Positions 9,636 to 18,877 are shown, counted from the first letter of the stretch. The stretch: DNA of 64,000 nt from Peribacillus frigoritolerans (GCF_040250305.1 NZ_CP158190.1:170001-234000); one strand, 5' to 3'. Program-made: numbers and translations. Notes: generated from the sequence alone by a model not told the origin.

Positions 9636-11438
9636 ATGTGTGGAATTGTTGGATATATTGGACTTAACGATGCAAAGGAAATTTTATTAAAAGGTCTTGA
9701 AAAACTTGAATATCGCGGTTATGACTCTTCAGGGATTGCTGTGAGAAATGAAGCAGGCGTGACAATCTTTAAGGAAAAGGGAAGGATCGCGGACTTACGA
9801 GCAGCCGTGGATGAAAATACTCTGGCACATACCGGAATTGGACATACGCGCTGGGCCACCCATGGTGTGCCAAGCCGTGAAAATGCCCATCCTCACCAAA
9901 GTAATTCAGGTCGATTGACTTTAGTTCATAATGGGGTCATTGAAAACTATGCGATTCTAAAACGTGAATATTTGAAGGATGTTGCCTTTAAAAGTGAAAC
10001 GGATACGGAAGTCATCGTTCAACTGATAGAAAAGTTCGTGAACGAGGGCACGGAAGTGGAAGAGGCGTTCCGTCAAACACTCACACTATTAGAGGGTTCA
10101 TATGCAATTGCCCTATTGGATGCTGAAAATGATGAAACCATCTTAGTCGCAAAAAATAAAAGCCCGCTGCTGATCGGTGTCGGAAAAGACTTTAACGTTG
10201 TCGCTTCGGATGCAATGGCTATGCTGCAAGTCACAGATCAATTCCTTGAACTGATGGATAAGGAAATGGTTATCGTGACAAATGAAAAGGTAACGATCAA
10301 GAACCTTTCCAACGAAGAAGTCATGCGTGCTCCATACACTGCTGAACTGGATGCAAGTGATATTGAAAAAGGTACGTATCCTCACTATATGCTCAAGGAA
10401 GTCGACGAGCAGCCAGCTGTCATACGTAAAATCATTCAAGCTTACCAAAATGAAGAAGGTAAACTTGCAATCGATTATAACATTACTGAAGCCGTAAGTG
10501 AGGCTGACCGTATTTATATCATTGCTTGCGGAACCAGCTATCATGCAGGGTTGATTGGTAAGCAATTCATCGAAAAAATGACTGAAATTCCGGTTGAGGT
10601 ACATGTGGCATCGGAATTCACTTACAATATGCCGTTATTATCGAAAAAACCGTTATTCATCTTCATTTCACAAAGTGGTGAAACTGCAGATAGCCGTGCC
10701 GTATTAGTGTCCATCAAAGCGCTTGGTCATAAAGCCCTGACCATCACGAACGTACCTGGCTCTACATTGTCACGTGAAGCGGATTATACGCTCTTGCTGC
10801 ATGCTGGCCCTGAAATTGCCGTTGCCTCTACAAAGGCCTACACAGCTCAAGTGGCGGTCTTATCAATCTTGGCAAATGTAACTGGCCAATTCCGTAACAT
10901 GGAGTATGGTTTCGACCTTGTAAAAGAGCTTGGAATCGTAGCGACGGCAATGGAAGCCCTATGTGATTCGAAAGAAGAGATGGAAGAAATCGCCCGTGAA
11001 TATTTGTCCGTTACGAGAAACTGTTTCTTCATCGGCCGTTCCCTTGACTACTATGTAGTGCTTGAAGGGGCCCTTAAGCTGAAGGAAATTTCATACATCC
11101 AGGCTGAAGGCTTTGCTGGCGGAGAGCTTAAACATGGAACGATCGCCTTGATTGAAGAAGGTACTCCTGTCATAGCTCTTGCTACGCAAGCAGGCGTCAA
11201 CCTAAGCATCCGTGGTAATGTGAAGGAAGTGGTTGCCCGAGGCGCCAACCCTTGCATCATTTCCATGAAGGGGCTTGAAGAAGAGGATGACCGTTTCGTC
11301 ATCCCGGAAGTGAATGAACTATTAACACCCCTTATCTCTGTTATCCCGCTGCAGCTCATTGCTTACTACGCAGCCTTGCATCGCGAATGTGACGTGGATA
11401 AACCGCGTAATCTTGCGAAAAGTGTAACGGTTGAGTAA
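9636..11438 (+). CDS. glmS: glutamine--fructose-6-phosphate aminotransferase
   Basis: GlmS makes glucosamine-6-phosphate from fructose-6-phosphate and glutamine, the committed step to UDP-GlcNAc. The 600-residue protein starts MCGIVGYIG, so Cys2 becomes the N-terminal nucleophile of the glutaminase domain (residues 1-240, with GHTRWATHG and HNGVIEN). Two SIS domains follow (about 285-430 and 455-600), with SQSGET and STKAYT in the first. The ATG at 9636 follows TTGGAGGAA. An upstream in-frame ATG at 9594 lies before the ribosome site and would hide the catalytic Cys, so it is rejected. Control is by the ribozyme in the leader. Confidence 0.98.
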   Translation: MCGIVGYIGLNDAKEILLKGLEKLEYRGYDSSGIAVRNEAGVTIFKEKGRIADLRAAVDENTLAHTGIGHTRWATHGVPSRENAHPHQSNSGRLTLVHNGVIENYAILKREYLKDVAFKSETDTEVIVQLIEKFVNEGTEVEEAFRQTLTLLEGSYAIALLDAENDETILVAKNKSPLLIGVGKDFNVVASDAMAMLQVTDQFLELMDKEMVIVTNEKVTIKNLSNEEVMRAPYTAELDASDIEKGTYPHYMLKEVDEQPAVIRKIIQAYQNEEGKLAIDYNITEAVSEADRIYIIACGTSYHAGLIGKQFIEKMTEIPVEVHVASEFTYNMPLLSKKPLFIFISQSGETADSRAVLVSIKALGHKALTITNVPGSTLSREADYTLLLHAGPEIAVASTKAYTAQVAVLSILANVTGQFRNMEYGFDLVKELGIVATAMEALCDSKEEMEEIAREYLSVTRNCFFIGRSLDYYVVLEGALKLKEISYIQAEGFAGGELKHGTIALIEEGTPVIALATQAGVNLSIRGNVKEVVARGANPCIISMKGLEEEDDRFVIPEVNELLTPLISVIPLQLIAYYAALHRECDVDKPRNLAKSVTVE

Positions 11439-11470
11439 GTTGGAATGAATGCAATGTATGTTGTTGAAAG

Positions 11471-11508
11471 ACAACAAAGTCGGGTACTGAACAACAAAGT
11501 TGGGTACC
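11471..11508 (+). repeat. pair of 18-bp direct repeats, with an inverted partner at 12537-12551
   Basis: ACAACAAAGTCGGGTACT (11471-11488) and ACAACAAAGTTGGGTACC (11491-11508) match at 16 of 18 positions, 20 nt apart. An inverted copy, AGTACCCGACTTGTT, lies at 12537-12551 with one base missing. Together they frame about 1.08 kb that holds a gene fragment and a lipoprotein gene. They may be remains of a mobile element, but I see no transposase. Confidence 0.6.
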
Positions 11509-11528
11509 CGATATAAAGATTAAGCACT

Positions 11529-11563
11529 AGAAGCATAGGGTTATATCCTATGCTTCTTTTTTT
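11529..11563 (+). terminator. terminator of glmS
   Basis: An 11-bp perfect stem (AGAAGCATAGG / CCTATGCTTCT) is followed by a T run, about 90 nt after the glmS stop. The 18-bp repeats lie between gene and terminator. Confidence 0.93.
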
Positions 11564-11593
11564 ATATATAATACTTTTTTAGCGGATAAATAA

Positions 11594-11827
11594 CTAACTC
11601 AGCCGAGGACTTCAACAAATATTGATGTTGTGGATTACCTTACAGAGGATGTTGAAGGTGCAAAAGAGTTACAGTTGGATCTCCCTGAAACAGGAGTGTG
11701 CAGTATGAATCTAGCTTCTAGTTGCTGCTATTCTGTTACTTCAGCAACTGAATCAAAGGATAGTTCTTCCTGTGGTAGTCCTGTTCTAACGAGATTGGTA
11801 ATTAAAAATAATTCATGTTACGAATAA
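11594..11827 (+). pseudogene. 3' fragment of an unidentified Cys/Ser-rich protein gene
   Basis: An open frame runs from the stop at 11591 to a TAA at 11825-11827. The usable start is only a GTG at 11630 with no ribosome site, and there is no promoter-like sequence. The frame is followed directly by a good intrinsic terminator, so it looks like the 3' end of a lost gene. The predicted tail is rich in Cys and Ser (SSCCYSV, then DSSSCGSP), as in metal- or arsenic-related proteins, but I do not recognise the family. It could also be chance. Confidence 0.4.
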
Positions 11828-11830
11828 ACC

Positions 11831-11866
11831 AAAAGACCAGCCTGGATATTAGGCTGGTCTTTTAAA
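11831..11866 (+). terminator. terminator after the 11594 fragment
   Basis: The stem AAAGACCAGCCT / AGGCTGGTCTTT is followed by TAAATTTA, and starts 4 nt after the fragment's stop codon. Confidence 0.85.
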
Positions 11867-12043
11867 TTTATCCTTTTTATTTCGAGATACAGTATTAATT
11901 TACTTTTGGATAAGATTGTTAATCTTATTGTTGGTTTAAAACAAATAGAAGAGACCACCTATTTGAAGTGAACCCAAAAAGTTAGAAGTAGGCATGTAAC
12001 TTTTATACATAGTTAACGTCTAACAAAAAAAGGTGGGATTAAC

Positions 12044-12493
12044 GTGAAAGTTAAGAAATTATACGCTATATTGATGCTGCTCTTACTTATAGTAGGAGGT
12101 TGTTCGAATGAAACCAAAGAAGAACCACCAGAAGTGAAAGTGAAAATAAACGATGTAAATATCGAAACAGCTAGAGGTACTTATCAGTGGGAAAAAAAGA
12201 GTTTCCTCTCCAATACGACGGTTATCGCCGATGCTGCTGCACCCTTTCAAATTGCTGAAGATATGAAAGCGGAAATAGTTGAACAAAGTTCAGTTGCAAA
12301 TGTAGAGTTTAATGATGGCTCCCAACCACAATTACAGGCTTATTTATGGGAAGAAGAAAAACGTGGCGAAGAATTACCTTTGAATCAACACAACATAACC
12401 TTACCGTCGGAAAAAGGAAAGTATGTAATTGAAATGAACGCTAAATGGTCAAATGGAGACTCCTCTTATACTTTTGTCGTAGAGGTACGATAA
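12044..12493 (+). CDS. small lipoprotein of unknown function
   Basis: This 149-residue protein has a clear lipoprotein signal: KVKK, a hydrophobic stretch, then the lipobox VGGC with Cys at residue 20. A short charged linker (ETKEEPPEVKVK) precedes a likely beta-rich domain. It would be anchored on the outer face of the membrane. The start is a GTG at 12044 behind AAAGGTGG. I do not recognise a named domain. It lies alone, inside the segment framed by the 11471/12537 inverted repeats, with its own downstream terminator. The DNA is more A+T-rich than the glm genes. Confidence 0.82.
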   Translation: MKVKKLYAILMLLLLIVGGCSNETKEEPPEVKVKINDVNIETARGTYQWEKKSFLSNTTVIADAAAPFQIAEDMKAEIVEQSSVANVEFNDGSQPQLQAYLWEEEKRGEELPLNQHNITLPSEKGKYVIEMNAKWSNGDSSYTFVVEVR

Positions 12494-12536
12494 TACAGGA
12501 TTTTTTCCTCAACGAACGGATGCCAAATATCCAATC

Positions 12537-12551
12537 AGTACCCGACTTGTT
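12537..12551 (-). repeat. inverted partner of the 11471 repeat
   Basis: AGTACCCGACTTGTT is the reverse complement of AACAAGTCGGGTACT, which matches the 11473-11488 repeat apart from one missing A. Confidence 0.55.
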
Positions 12552-12600
12552 AAGTAGATCTAAATAAAGATTAACTGTTTATAAAAAGTTGCGAAGCTTT

Positions 12601-12637
12601 ACCCCTTTGGCTATGATTAGCCAAAGGGGTATTTTTT
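12601..12637 (+). terminator. terminator after the lipoprotein gene
   Basis: A 12-bp stem (ACCCCTTTGGCT / AGCCAAAGGGGT) is followed by ATTTTTTAT. It lies about 110 nt after the lipoprotein stop. Confidence 0.9.
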
Positions 12638-12781
12638 ATGTTTATAACAACGAGAACCTCTCAAGTTGACAAGTGGTTCAAAGCAGGCCAAGGAATGGGA
12701 AACGGTGTGCAGTGACAATAAAGTTGTTTAATGCATTCTATCAATCAGTAGGTAATCACGGCATCCATAGAGCAAAGTTAA

Positions 12782-12871
12782 AGACCTTCCTATGGCGCAT
12801 TGTTGAAAGAAATACATAAGGCATTAAATGTAGGCGATGTTGAAAATGAAGACTTCATAAAAAAATTTTAA
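12782..12871 (+). pseudogene. short C-terminal gene remnant, family not recognised
   Basis: A frame with coding character (RPSYGALLKEIHKALNVGD and an ENEDFIKKF tail) begins after an in-frame stop and has no start codon or ribosome site. It ends 17 nt before the fra start. It looks like the tail of a decayed gene. The rest of 12638-12781 shows nothing I can name. Confidence 0.4.
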
Positions 12872-12887
12872 TTTAGGAGAGAATGAC

Positions 12888-13259
12888 ATGGAAGTTTTTG
12901 CAGAATTTTTAGCGAATATTGATAACCCGCAACATAGGGAACGAACGGAAGAAGTCTTGGCTTGGGTAACTAAGAAATTTCCAAATTTAATGCCGAAAAT
13001 TGCGTGGAATCAGCCTATGTTTACCGATCATGACACATATATCATTGGCTTTAGCGTAGCCAAACATCATTTGGCTGTTGCCCCTGAAAAGGCAGGGATT
13101 GATCATTTTTCAGAAGAAATCGTGCAGGCTGGCTATGATCACACCAAGCAGTTGGTACGTATCAAGTGGGACAGTCCGGTTGATTACTCATTACTTGAGA
13201 AAATGATAGAGTATAATATTTTTGATAAGGCAGACTGTTCAACTTTTTGGCGGAAATAA
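12888..13259 (+). CDS. fra: intracellular iron chaperone frataxin-like Fra (YdhG)
   Basis: The 123-residue protein is a DUF1801 / YdhG family member very similar to Bacillus Fra, which supplies iron for Fe-S cluster and haem assembly. Conserved blocks are DNPQHRERTEEVLAWV, KIAWNQPMFTDHDTYIIGF, KHHLAVAPEKAG and a C-terminal KADCSTFWRK. The start at 12888 follows TTTAGGAGAG. It stands alone, after a gene remnant. The identification is from remembered family sequence, so confidence in the family is high and in the exact role moderate. Confidence 0.88.
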   Translation: MEVFAEFLANIDNPQHRERTEEVLAWVTKKFPNLMPKIAWNQPMFTDHDTYIIGFSVAKHHLAVAPEKAGIDHFSEEIVQAGYDHTKQLVRIKWDSPVDYSLLEKMIEYNIFDKADCSTFWRK

Positions 13260-13412
13260 AAAAACGGATTATTAATGGTGAACAGAACCTCTATTAAAGT
13301 GTCCATTATTCGGGTTCTGTTCATATAAGAAGTGGGATCATGTGGGTCCTGAGGTTATAAGATCTCCATATCTGCAGTCTGATCTAGCTCCATAAATAGT
13401 TAAAAGTTCAAA

Positions 13413-13454
13413 AAAAGCACAGGGAGTTCAAAATTTGGAACTCCTTGTGCTTTT
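13413..13454 (+). terminator. strong hairpin downstream of fra
   Basis: A 17-bp near-perfect stem (AAAAGCACAGGGAGTTC / GAACTCCTTGTGCTTTT) is followed by GGTTTTTG. A weaker hairpin, GAACAGAACC / GGTTCTGTTC, lies just before, at about 13278-13322. The strong stem is part of the left direct repeat that flanks the CPBP gene. Confidence 0.75.
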
Positions 13455-13520
13455 GGTTTTTGATAAAATCGAGATATACAAATATTACAACCAAACTACT
13501 TTAAGATATTTATTAAAGGG
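13417..13520 (+). repeat. left direct repeat flanking the CPBP gene
   Basis: About 104 bp matching 14541-14634. The last 33 bp (13488-13520, CAACCAAACTACTTTAAGAT onward) are identical in both copies. The first part differs by point changes and a short deletion that removes the hairpin arm in the right copy. Confidence 0.85.
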
Positions 13521-13608
13521 GGATAAAATAAGTTGAAAAAAGTGCAAATACAAACCTTTATTCTAAAAAAGGGCTTCTTTGAAATTATCGTATAACAAAG
13601 GGGTAAAA

Positions 13609-14499
13609 ATGGATACTGATATTAAGCAAAATCATCGCTTTATATTATATATAACGATACTAATTATGATTATTTTTCCTTTTACACAACTTATATTACA
13701 AGAACTTTCTTTGCAAATAAGCAAACAATTATTTTTCTTTTTAAGTAAACTGGTTATTATCTATGTGCTTTTTCTTTTCTTAAAAAAGAAAAAAGTAACC
13801 TTATCTAGCATTAGGCTAAAAAAGGTACATATAAAATATATTCTTCTTGGTATTTTAATGGGTATTACCGTTCACATGATAACTATGTTTTTTGGTAGGA
13901 TTCAATATTATCTACTAACTGGGGAATGGCTTACTGCTGAAAAAATTGTTGGTACACTTATGGAGAGTAATGAAAACATAAGTTTTTACAGCATTATGAT
14001 GATTGGCTTTTCAGTGGCGATTAGTGAAGAAATTCTTTTTAGGGGTATATTATTAAAACAATATCAGAGAATGAACATAAAGTCGGCCATAATTTTAAGT
14101 GCACTTATTTTTAGCATTTATCATATGACGGTGGGAAACTTGGTTTTTGCATTTGTAATGGGTATCTCTTTTGCACTATTAACCATCTATACTGGAAGTA
14201 TCGTACCGGCTATCTTTTATCATTTTGTAGTGAATGAAATAATGAGGATCATCATGCATTTCCCGGAAAAGGTTACTGAAACTTATTTTAAAGTAATGGT
14301 GTCTCCAATTACCACCATAACTGGTTTAATACTTTTTCTATCTATATCAACTTACTTATTTATAAAAGTAAGAAAAAATAATCATTTTCAAAGTGAAAAA
14401 GTTATGTTCTTTGATAGATACATTATTTTGTTGTTTTTGATGTATGTTATTTTCCTGACAATATATATTATAAAGGTTAAATATGCCGCCAATCCCTGA
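13609..14499 (+). CDS. CPBP-family intramembrane metalloprotease
   Basis: The 296-residue membrane protein has about eight hydrophobic segments. It carries the CPBP (Abi, CaaX-protease-like) motifs: EE-x3-R in EEILFRG near residue 142, then FSIYHMT with the second metal-site His near 175, and a final YHFVVNE near 212. Relatives cleave or bind membrane proteins and include bacteriocin self-immunity proteins; the substrate here is unknown. The ATG at 13609 is set by AAAGGGG; the frame is open back to 13579. The gene is strongly A+T-rich, unlike its neighbours, and lies between 33-bp perfect direct repeats 1,114 bp apart, which suggests acquisition or duplication. Confidence 0.88.
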   Translation: MDTDIKQNHRFILYITILIMIIFPFTQLILQELSLQISKQLFFFLSKLVIIYVLFLFLKKKKVTLSSIRLKKVHIKYILLGILMGITVHMITMFFGRIQYYLLTGEWLTAEKIVGTLMESNENISFYSIMMIGFSVAISEEILFRGILLKQYQRMNIKSAIILSALIFSIYHMTVGNLVFAFVMGISFALLTIYTGSIVPAIFYHFVVNEIMRIIMHFPEKVTETYFKVMVSPITTITGLILFLSISTYLFIKVRKNNHFQSEKVMFFDRYIILLFLMYVIFLTIYIIKVKYAANP

Positions 14500-14540
14500 G
14501 GACTACTTTCATAAATAAATCTCTTTTATAGCTCAAAAGT

Positions 14541-14634
14541 AGCACAAGGAGTTCCAAAATTGCTATTGATTTTTGATAAAGTGAAGATATAAAAAATATT
14601 GCAACCAAACTACTTTAAGATATTTATTAAAGGG
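14541..14634 (+). repeat. right direct repeat flanking the CPBP gene
   Basis: Second copy of the 13417-13520 repeat; identical over 14602-14634. It abuts a MocR gene fragment. Confidence 0.85.
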
Positions 14635-14642
14635 CTTTATTT

Positions 14643-14822
14643 GTGAACCTTTATACAAAAACATCAAACGCTCCTATCATGCCTGTAAAAACTGCCACCG
14701 TCTCAGGAAGTAATTCTAATACGGAGCCTTCATTGGTGATGATCGGTTTTGGCGGACTTTCAGAAGAAGAGATAGAAAAAGGAATTGCCGTACTTCGAAA
14801 TGCTTGGTTTTCTGAAATGTAA
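14643..14822 (+). pseudogene. C-terminal fragment of a MocR/PdxR-type (GntR-aminotransferase) regulator
   Basis: The 59-codon frame ends MIGFGGLSEEEIEKGIAVL, then NAWFSEM and a stop. This closely resembles the extreme C-terminus of the aminotransferase domain in MocR-family regulators (usual length 450-480 residues). Nothing upstream encodes the rest: the fragment begins right after the direct repeat next to the CPBP gene. It is therefore a truncated relic, cut at the repeat boundary. The region 14823-14999 holds nothing I recognise. Confidence 0.7.
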
Positions 14823-14999
14823 ATTAATGGAAGCTCGACCTCGAACTCATCTTAAAACAAAGTGGAAAGTAACGTTCAAATTTTAATTCCTCAAAAAGCT
14901 ATCCAGGATAGGTGATTTTATTTAGCTTTCATTTAATTCTACGGAAGGCCAAAAATGTGGTCGGATTAATCTGAAGCAACAATAACTACAAACAGATTT

Positions 15000-15030
15000 A
15001 AACCAGCTGACAAGTCAGCTGGTTTTTATG
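15000..15030. terminator. convergent terminator hairpin
   Basis: The 12-bp perfect stem AAACCAGCTGAC / GTCAGCTGGTTT has a 2-nt loop and is followed by TTTTT on the plus strand. It lies directly beyond the histidine kinase stop on the minus strand and may serve both sides. Confidence 0.75.
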
Positions 15031-16060
15031 AAATAGGAAGCAGAATCGTAAAAGTAGTTCCCTTTTCGAGTTCACTTTCCACGGATATGGTCCCTTCATG
15101 CATCTCTATAATTCTTTTCACGATGGATAGACCTAGACCGCTGCCGCTTTTTGAGCGTTCCCTTGCCAGGTCTGCTTTATAGAATCGCTCGAATATATGG
15201 AACTGGTCGGTTTCGGAAATGCCAATTCCATTGTCGGATATCGTTATGGATGCCAGGCTATCAATCTGTTGTAATCGAATCGTGATCTTTCCGCGATGGC
15301 GGGTGAATTTGATACTATTGTGTATTAAATTTGTCCATACTTGGCTCATTAAATCCTGGTCTGCAACTATTGGAACCTTTTCTAACAATATATCCAATTC
15401 GAGTTCTTTTTCCAACCAAGCGGGTTCACAAGCCAAAATGATGGTTCGTATTTGCTGATCCAGCCGGAAATCTGTCCTTTCAAAAGGATGATGGTCGGAT
15501 TCAAGGGATGTAAGCTTTAGAAGGTTATCACTTAATTTAGATAATCTCCGGCTCTCTGTCTCAATTATATTAAGATAATGATTTCGTTCTTCGGTTGTCA
15601 GCTTATTAAATTGAAGAGCCTGGGCAAATCCTACAATGGAGGTAAGGGGCGACTGTATTTCGTGTGAGACGTTAGAAATGAATTCCTGCCGCATTTCCTC
15701 CATTTGCTTCAATTGCTTGGCCATGTGATTGAAGTGGTTAATGATATCCGTCATTTCGTTTCTCTTTCCCATTTTAAAATCCAATTGTACATTATAATCG
15801 CCATTTGCTATTTTCCTTAAGGCATCTATGATCTCGAGGTAAATATTTACCCGTTTATTGTGATGGATAGCGCGGATAAGGTAACCGATGGATATCATGA
15901 TTGCGATGCTTGTCATGATAGTGGCCAGAAACCGAACATAATCGGTTAACCTTAAGGGCAATAGTTCAATGATATAATAACCGGCGGAAAAGCAAATTGA
16001 AATAAACGTAACAAAAAACAGCGTGCCAAACATTTGTTTGAAAAATCGATTGCTTCTCAT
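15026..16060 (-). CDS. sensor histidine kinase of a two-component system
   Basis: The 344-residue kinase has two membrane helices (about 10-32 and 43-63) with almost no extracellular loop, a HAMP-like linker (65-125), a HisKA domain with His133 in SHEIQSPLT, and an ATPase domain with N-box NLIHNSIKF, G1 DNGIGI, F-box FERFYK and G2 GSGLGLSI. The tiny sensor loop suggests it senses in the membrane or through the adjacent transporter. The ATG at 16060 overlaps the regulator stop (ATGA) behind GGAGATAA, so it is preferred to the ATG at 16093. The regulator and ABC exporter are upstream in the same operon. Confidence 0.93.
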   Translation of the reverse strand: MRSNRFFKQMFGTLFFVTFISICFSAGYYIIELLPLRLTDYVRFLATIMTSIAIMISIGYLIRAIHHNKRVNIYLEIIDALRKIANGDYNVQLDFKMGKRNEMTDIINHFNHMAKQLKQMEEMRQEFISNVSHEIQSPLTSIVGFAQALQFNKLTTEERNHYLNIIETESRRLSKLSDNLLKLTSLESDHHPFERTDFRLDQQIRTIILACEPAWLEKELELDILLEKVPIVADQDLMSQVWTNLIHNSIKFTRHRGKITIRLQQIDSLASITISDNGIGISETDQFHIFERFYKADLARERSKSGSGLGLSIVKRIIEMHEGTISVESELEKGTTFTILLPIS

Positions 16061-16731
16061 CTCGTTATCTCCAAACGGTAGCCCAATCCCCAAATCGTTT
16101 TAATCCGGAAGGGGAATTCGGATTCAGGAAACCGTTCCCTCACTCTTTTAATATGAACATCGACAGTTCGTTCATCACCTTCATAATCATAGCCCCAAAT
16201 GTCTTCGATAAGACCTTCCCTGGAAAAAGTTTTTCCAGGATAGCTTGCTAATTTAAACAACAATTCGAATTCTTTTAATGGAATCGTATATTCCTGTTCT
16301 TTGAATGACATTTCATGAGTATTGCGATTCATCTTTAATTCGCCGATATTTAATGTTTGTGAAATAGTGATTTTATAGCGTTTTAGTAATGCCTTTATTC
16401 TCAGATCCAATTCGATCGGTTCAAATGGCTTTACAAGATAATCATCTGCCCCAAGCCCGAAACCTTTTATTTTCTGTGTTGTTTCCCCTTTCGCAGTCAG
16501 CATTAAAATGGGGATATCACTAAATTCTCGTAACTCCTTGCATAATTGCCATCCATCCATGTTAGGCATCATAATGTCGATGACTGCCAAATCGATTTTC
16601 ACTTTTTCCATTACTTTCAATGCTTGCAGTCCATCTGAGGCCTCATATAGATCGAATCCTTCTTTTCTTAACAACAGGTTTATAAGTTCGCGAATATGTG
16701 CATCATCATCGACTATCAATATTTTTGTCAT
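16057..16731 (-). CDS. response regulator, OmpR family
   Basis: The 224-residue protein has a receiver domain (residues 1-115) with acidic pocket DDD at 8-10, phosphoacceptor D52 in VIDIMMPNMDG, and KPF near 102. A winged-helix DNA-binding domain follows (about 125-224; PLKEFELLFKLAS, DERTVDVHIKRVRERF, GLGYRLEI). It is encoded 23 nt after the ABC exporter and overlaps the kinase by 4 nt. It probably controls this same operon, since no other nearby gene is a candidate target; that is inference from context. Confidence 0.95.
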   Translation of the reverse strand: MTKILIVDDDAHIRELINLLLRKEGFDLYEASDGLQALKVMEKVKIDLAVIDIMMPNMDGWQLCKELREFSDIPILMLTAKGETTQKIKGFGLGADDYLVKPFEPIELDLRIKALLKRYKITISQTLNIGELKMNRNTHEMSFKEQEYTIPLKEFELLFKLASYPGKTFSREGLIEDIWGYDYEGDERTVDVHIKRVRERFPESEFPFRIKTIWGLGYRLEITR

Positions 16732-16754
16732 CCTTCTTCTTTCCTTTCGGTGAA

Positions 16755-18500
16755 TTAGGCCAGTTCAAGTTTGTGCAACTGTTGTTGGGCAAACTCGCGG
16801 TATAATGAATGCGTATTATACAGCTCTTTATGTGTTCCGCTGCCTGTTATTTTCCCTTTTTCAAGGAAGATGATTTGATCTGAACCGATAACGGTCGATA
16901 GGCGGTGGGCGATGACTATTGTTGTTCTGCCTTTCATTAAATCATTCAATGCCTGTTGAACCACTTTTTCTGATTTGCTGTCTAGGCTGGAGGTAGCTTC
17001 ATCAAGCATTAATATTTTGGGGTTTCTTAAAAATGCACGGGCGATTGCGATTCTTTGTCTTTGACCGCCTGATAATTTCATGCCCCTTTCACCAACCTCT
17101 GTATCATATCCGTTCGGAAGCTCAGAAATGAACTGATCTGCATACGCCATTTTAGCCACTTGATTTAATTCCTCATCCGTTATATCCCGTTCGATGCCAT
17201 AACAAATATTAACTCGAATTGTACCTGATACAATCGGGCTTTCTTGTGAAACATATCCAATCTGGCTTCTCCATGAAAACAGTGTGAAATCATTGATGGA
17301 TTTCCCGCCTATGGAAATGGACCCTTGCTGTGGTTTGTAAAATCGCTCGAATAATGAAAAAAGGGTCGTTTTTCCGCTGCCGCTTGGGCCGACAATTGCA
17401 GTGACCTTTCCGGCTTCAACGTTAAAGCTTATATCTTTAAGTACCTGTTCTCCATTATTATAACTATAGTTCAGGTTCTCCACGCTGATAGATTGACTCA
17501 TATTTTGAACGGGCTGCTTCGCATCTTCTTCTTCCACTGAATCCAGAATGGAAATGATGCGCTCTGTTGCACCCGTTGCTTTTTGGAATTGTGTAAAGAA
17601 ACTGGCTAATTGAGCCATTGGCATGATTATTTGGAAAAGATACATGATGAATGCAACTAGAGCTCCAGCTGTCAGGGCTCCTGAAGAAACGCGCATTCCA
17701 CCATAACCTAAAATCAGCACGAGTAATGCCATCATCACAAAACTCATTAGCGGCGCAATCAACGCTTGGATTTTAGCCTCTTTTAATCCGAATTGAAATA
17801 ATTTATGGATGCCTTTTTTTCCATTTTGATATTCCAAAGCTTCTGCATTCGAAGCTTTAACAAGGCGTATTTCCGTTAGCACCTGCTGAAGGACTGCGGT
17901 GAAGCTTGCTGTTTCGTCCTGCATCCCTTTTGAAATTTTATGCATTTTTTTCCCTAATGGCATTAATATCAAAACAGAGAGTGGAATTGCAGTGAACATC
18001 AATAATGTCATTTTCCAATCCAGTACGAATAACACGATCATGGAGCCTACGATGGAAATGATTCCAGTAACGAAATTTGAGAGGTGTTCAGAGATTAATC
18101 CCTTCACTACAGTCGTATCATTTGTCATTCGGCTGACTGTTTCTCCCGATGGATGTTCATCAAAATAACTCACGGGTAATACGAGTAATTTTTTCCATAG
18201 TTGATCGCGGATACCCGCCACTACAGATTGACCGATCCGATTTAATAAATAGATGGAAAATCCACTGGCCAATGCTTGAACAATGATGGCAAGAACGAGA
18301 AGTGTGATCCGTTCAGTGCTTAGTGAACTGATTGAAAAATCATTAATTAGATTTTTTGTGAATAAAGGGACCAATAAACCTACACCTGTTGTACCTAGGC
18401 TTAATGCTAATGCAATCCCTATCATTAGTTTAGAAGGCTTCGTCTGTTGAACCAACCGAATGAACTGGCGCCATCCTTTTTGATTTTTTGCTTCTGACAT
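16755..18500 (-). CDS. multidrug ABC exporter, BmrA/LmrA type (half-transporter)
   Basis: The 581-residue protein fuses six membrane helices (residues 20-310) with an ATPase domain (340-575). ATPase motifs are Walker [11 protein letters not shown]-loop YVSQES, signature LSGGQRQR, Walker [11 protein letters not shown] and H-loop IAHRLST. It is closely similar to Bacillus BmrA, a homodimeric drug exporter. An ATG at 18512 lies against the ribosome site AAGAAAGG, so the ATG at 18500 is the better start. It heads an operon with a response regulator and kinase, an arrangement common for transporters induced by cell-wall or membrane-active drugs. Confidence 0.94.
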   Translation of the reverse strand: MSEAKNQKGWRQFIRLVQQTKPSKLMIGIALALSLGTTGVGLLVPLFTKNLINDFSISSLSTERITLLVLAIIVQALASGFSIYLLNRIGQSVVAGIRDQLWKKLLVLPVSYFDEHPSGETVSRMTNDTTVVKGLISEHLSNFVTGIISIVGSMIVLFVLDWKMTLLMFTAIPLSVLILMPLGKKMHKISKGMQDETASFTAVLQQVLTEIRLVKASNAEALEYQNGKKGIHKLFQFGLKEAKIQALIAPLMSFVMMALLVLILGYGGMRVSSGALTAGALVAFIMYLFQIIMPMAQLASFFTQFQKATGATERIISILDSVEEEDAKQPVQNMSQSISVENLNYSYNNGEQVLKDISFNVEAGKVTAIVGPSGSGKTTLFSLFERFYKPQQGSISIGGKSINDFTLFSWRSQIGYVSQESPIVSGTIRVNICYGIERDITDEELNQVAKMAYADQFISELPNGYDTEVGERGMKLSGGQRQRIAIARAFLRNPKILMLDEATSSLDSKSEKVVQQALNDLMKGRTTIVIAHRLSTVIGSDQIIFLEKGKITGSGTHKELYNTHSLYREFAQQQLHKLELA

Positions 18501-18877
18501 ATGTAAATACATCCTTTCTTGGTTTTCATTACAGAGAAGTATATAAAGAAGTTATGAATTGAATATGAACTAGTCTTAGTTATTCCACGAAAATTCTGGT
18601 GAACCTTTTCTGAATGGTAAAGTTGAAAAAATATGGCGGACACTTAAAATAGTGTCGGCTTTTTTTAATGAAAAGAAAAGAAAATTAAATATTCGATGGT
18701 TAACGGTAAGGGAGATGTATAAGGATCTCAAGACTAGGTTGGGTAGGTAAAAAGATATAGTGATATTTTGATTTTTAATTCATTTTTAATAATAAATACC
18801 TATATAAGCTAAAAACTTACCTGTTTTAACCGATTAAATATGGAGATACAAAAAACAGTATAAGTTAGGTGGAAAAA
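18501..18877. other. divergent intergenic region between the ABC exporter and the ATP-grasp gene
   Basis: This should hold promoters in both directions, but I cannot assign boxes with confidence. The one clear structure is the orphan hairpin at 18635-18666. Confidence 0.5.
18635..18666 (+). terminator. orphan intrinsic-terminator-like hairpin
   Basis: GGCGGACAC / GTGTCGGCT (with a G-U) is followed by seven T residues on the plus strand. No plus-strand gene lies upstream, so it may end a small RNA or a leader transcript, or be a relic. Confidence 0.6.
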
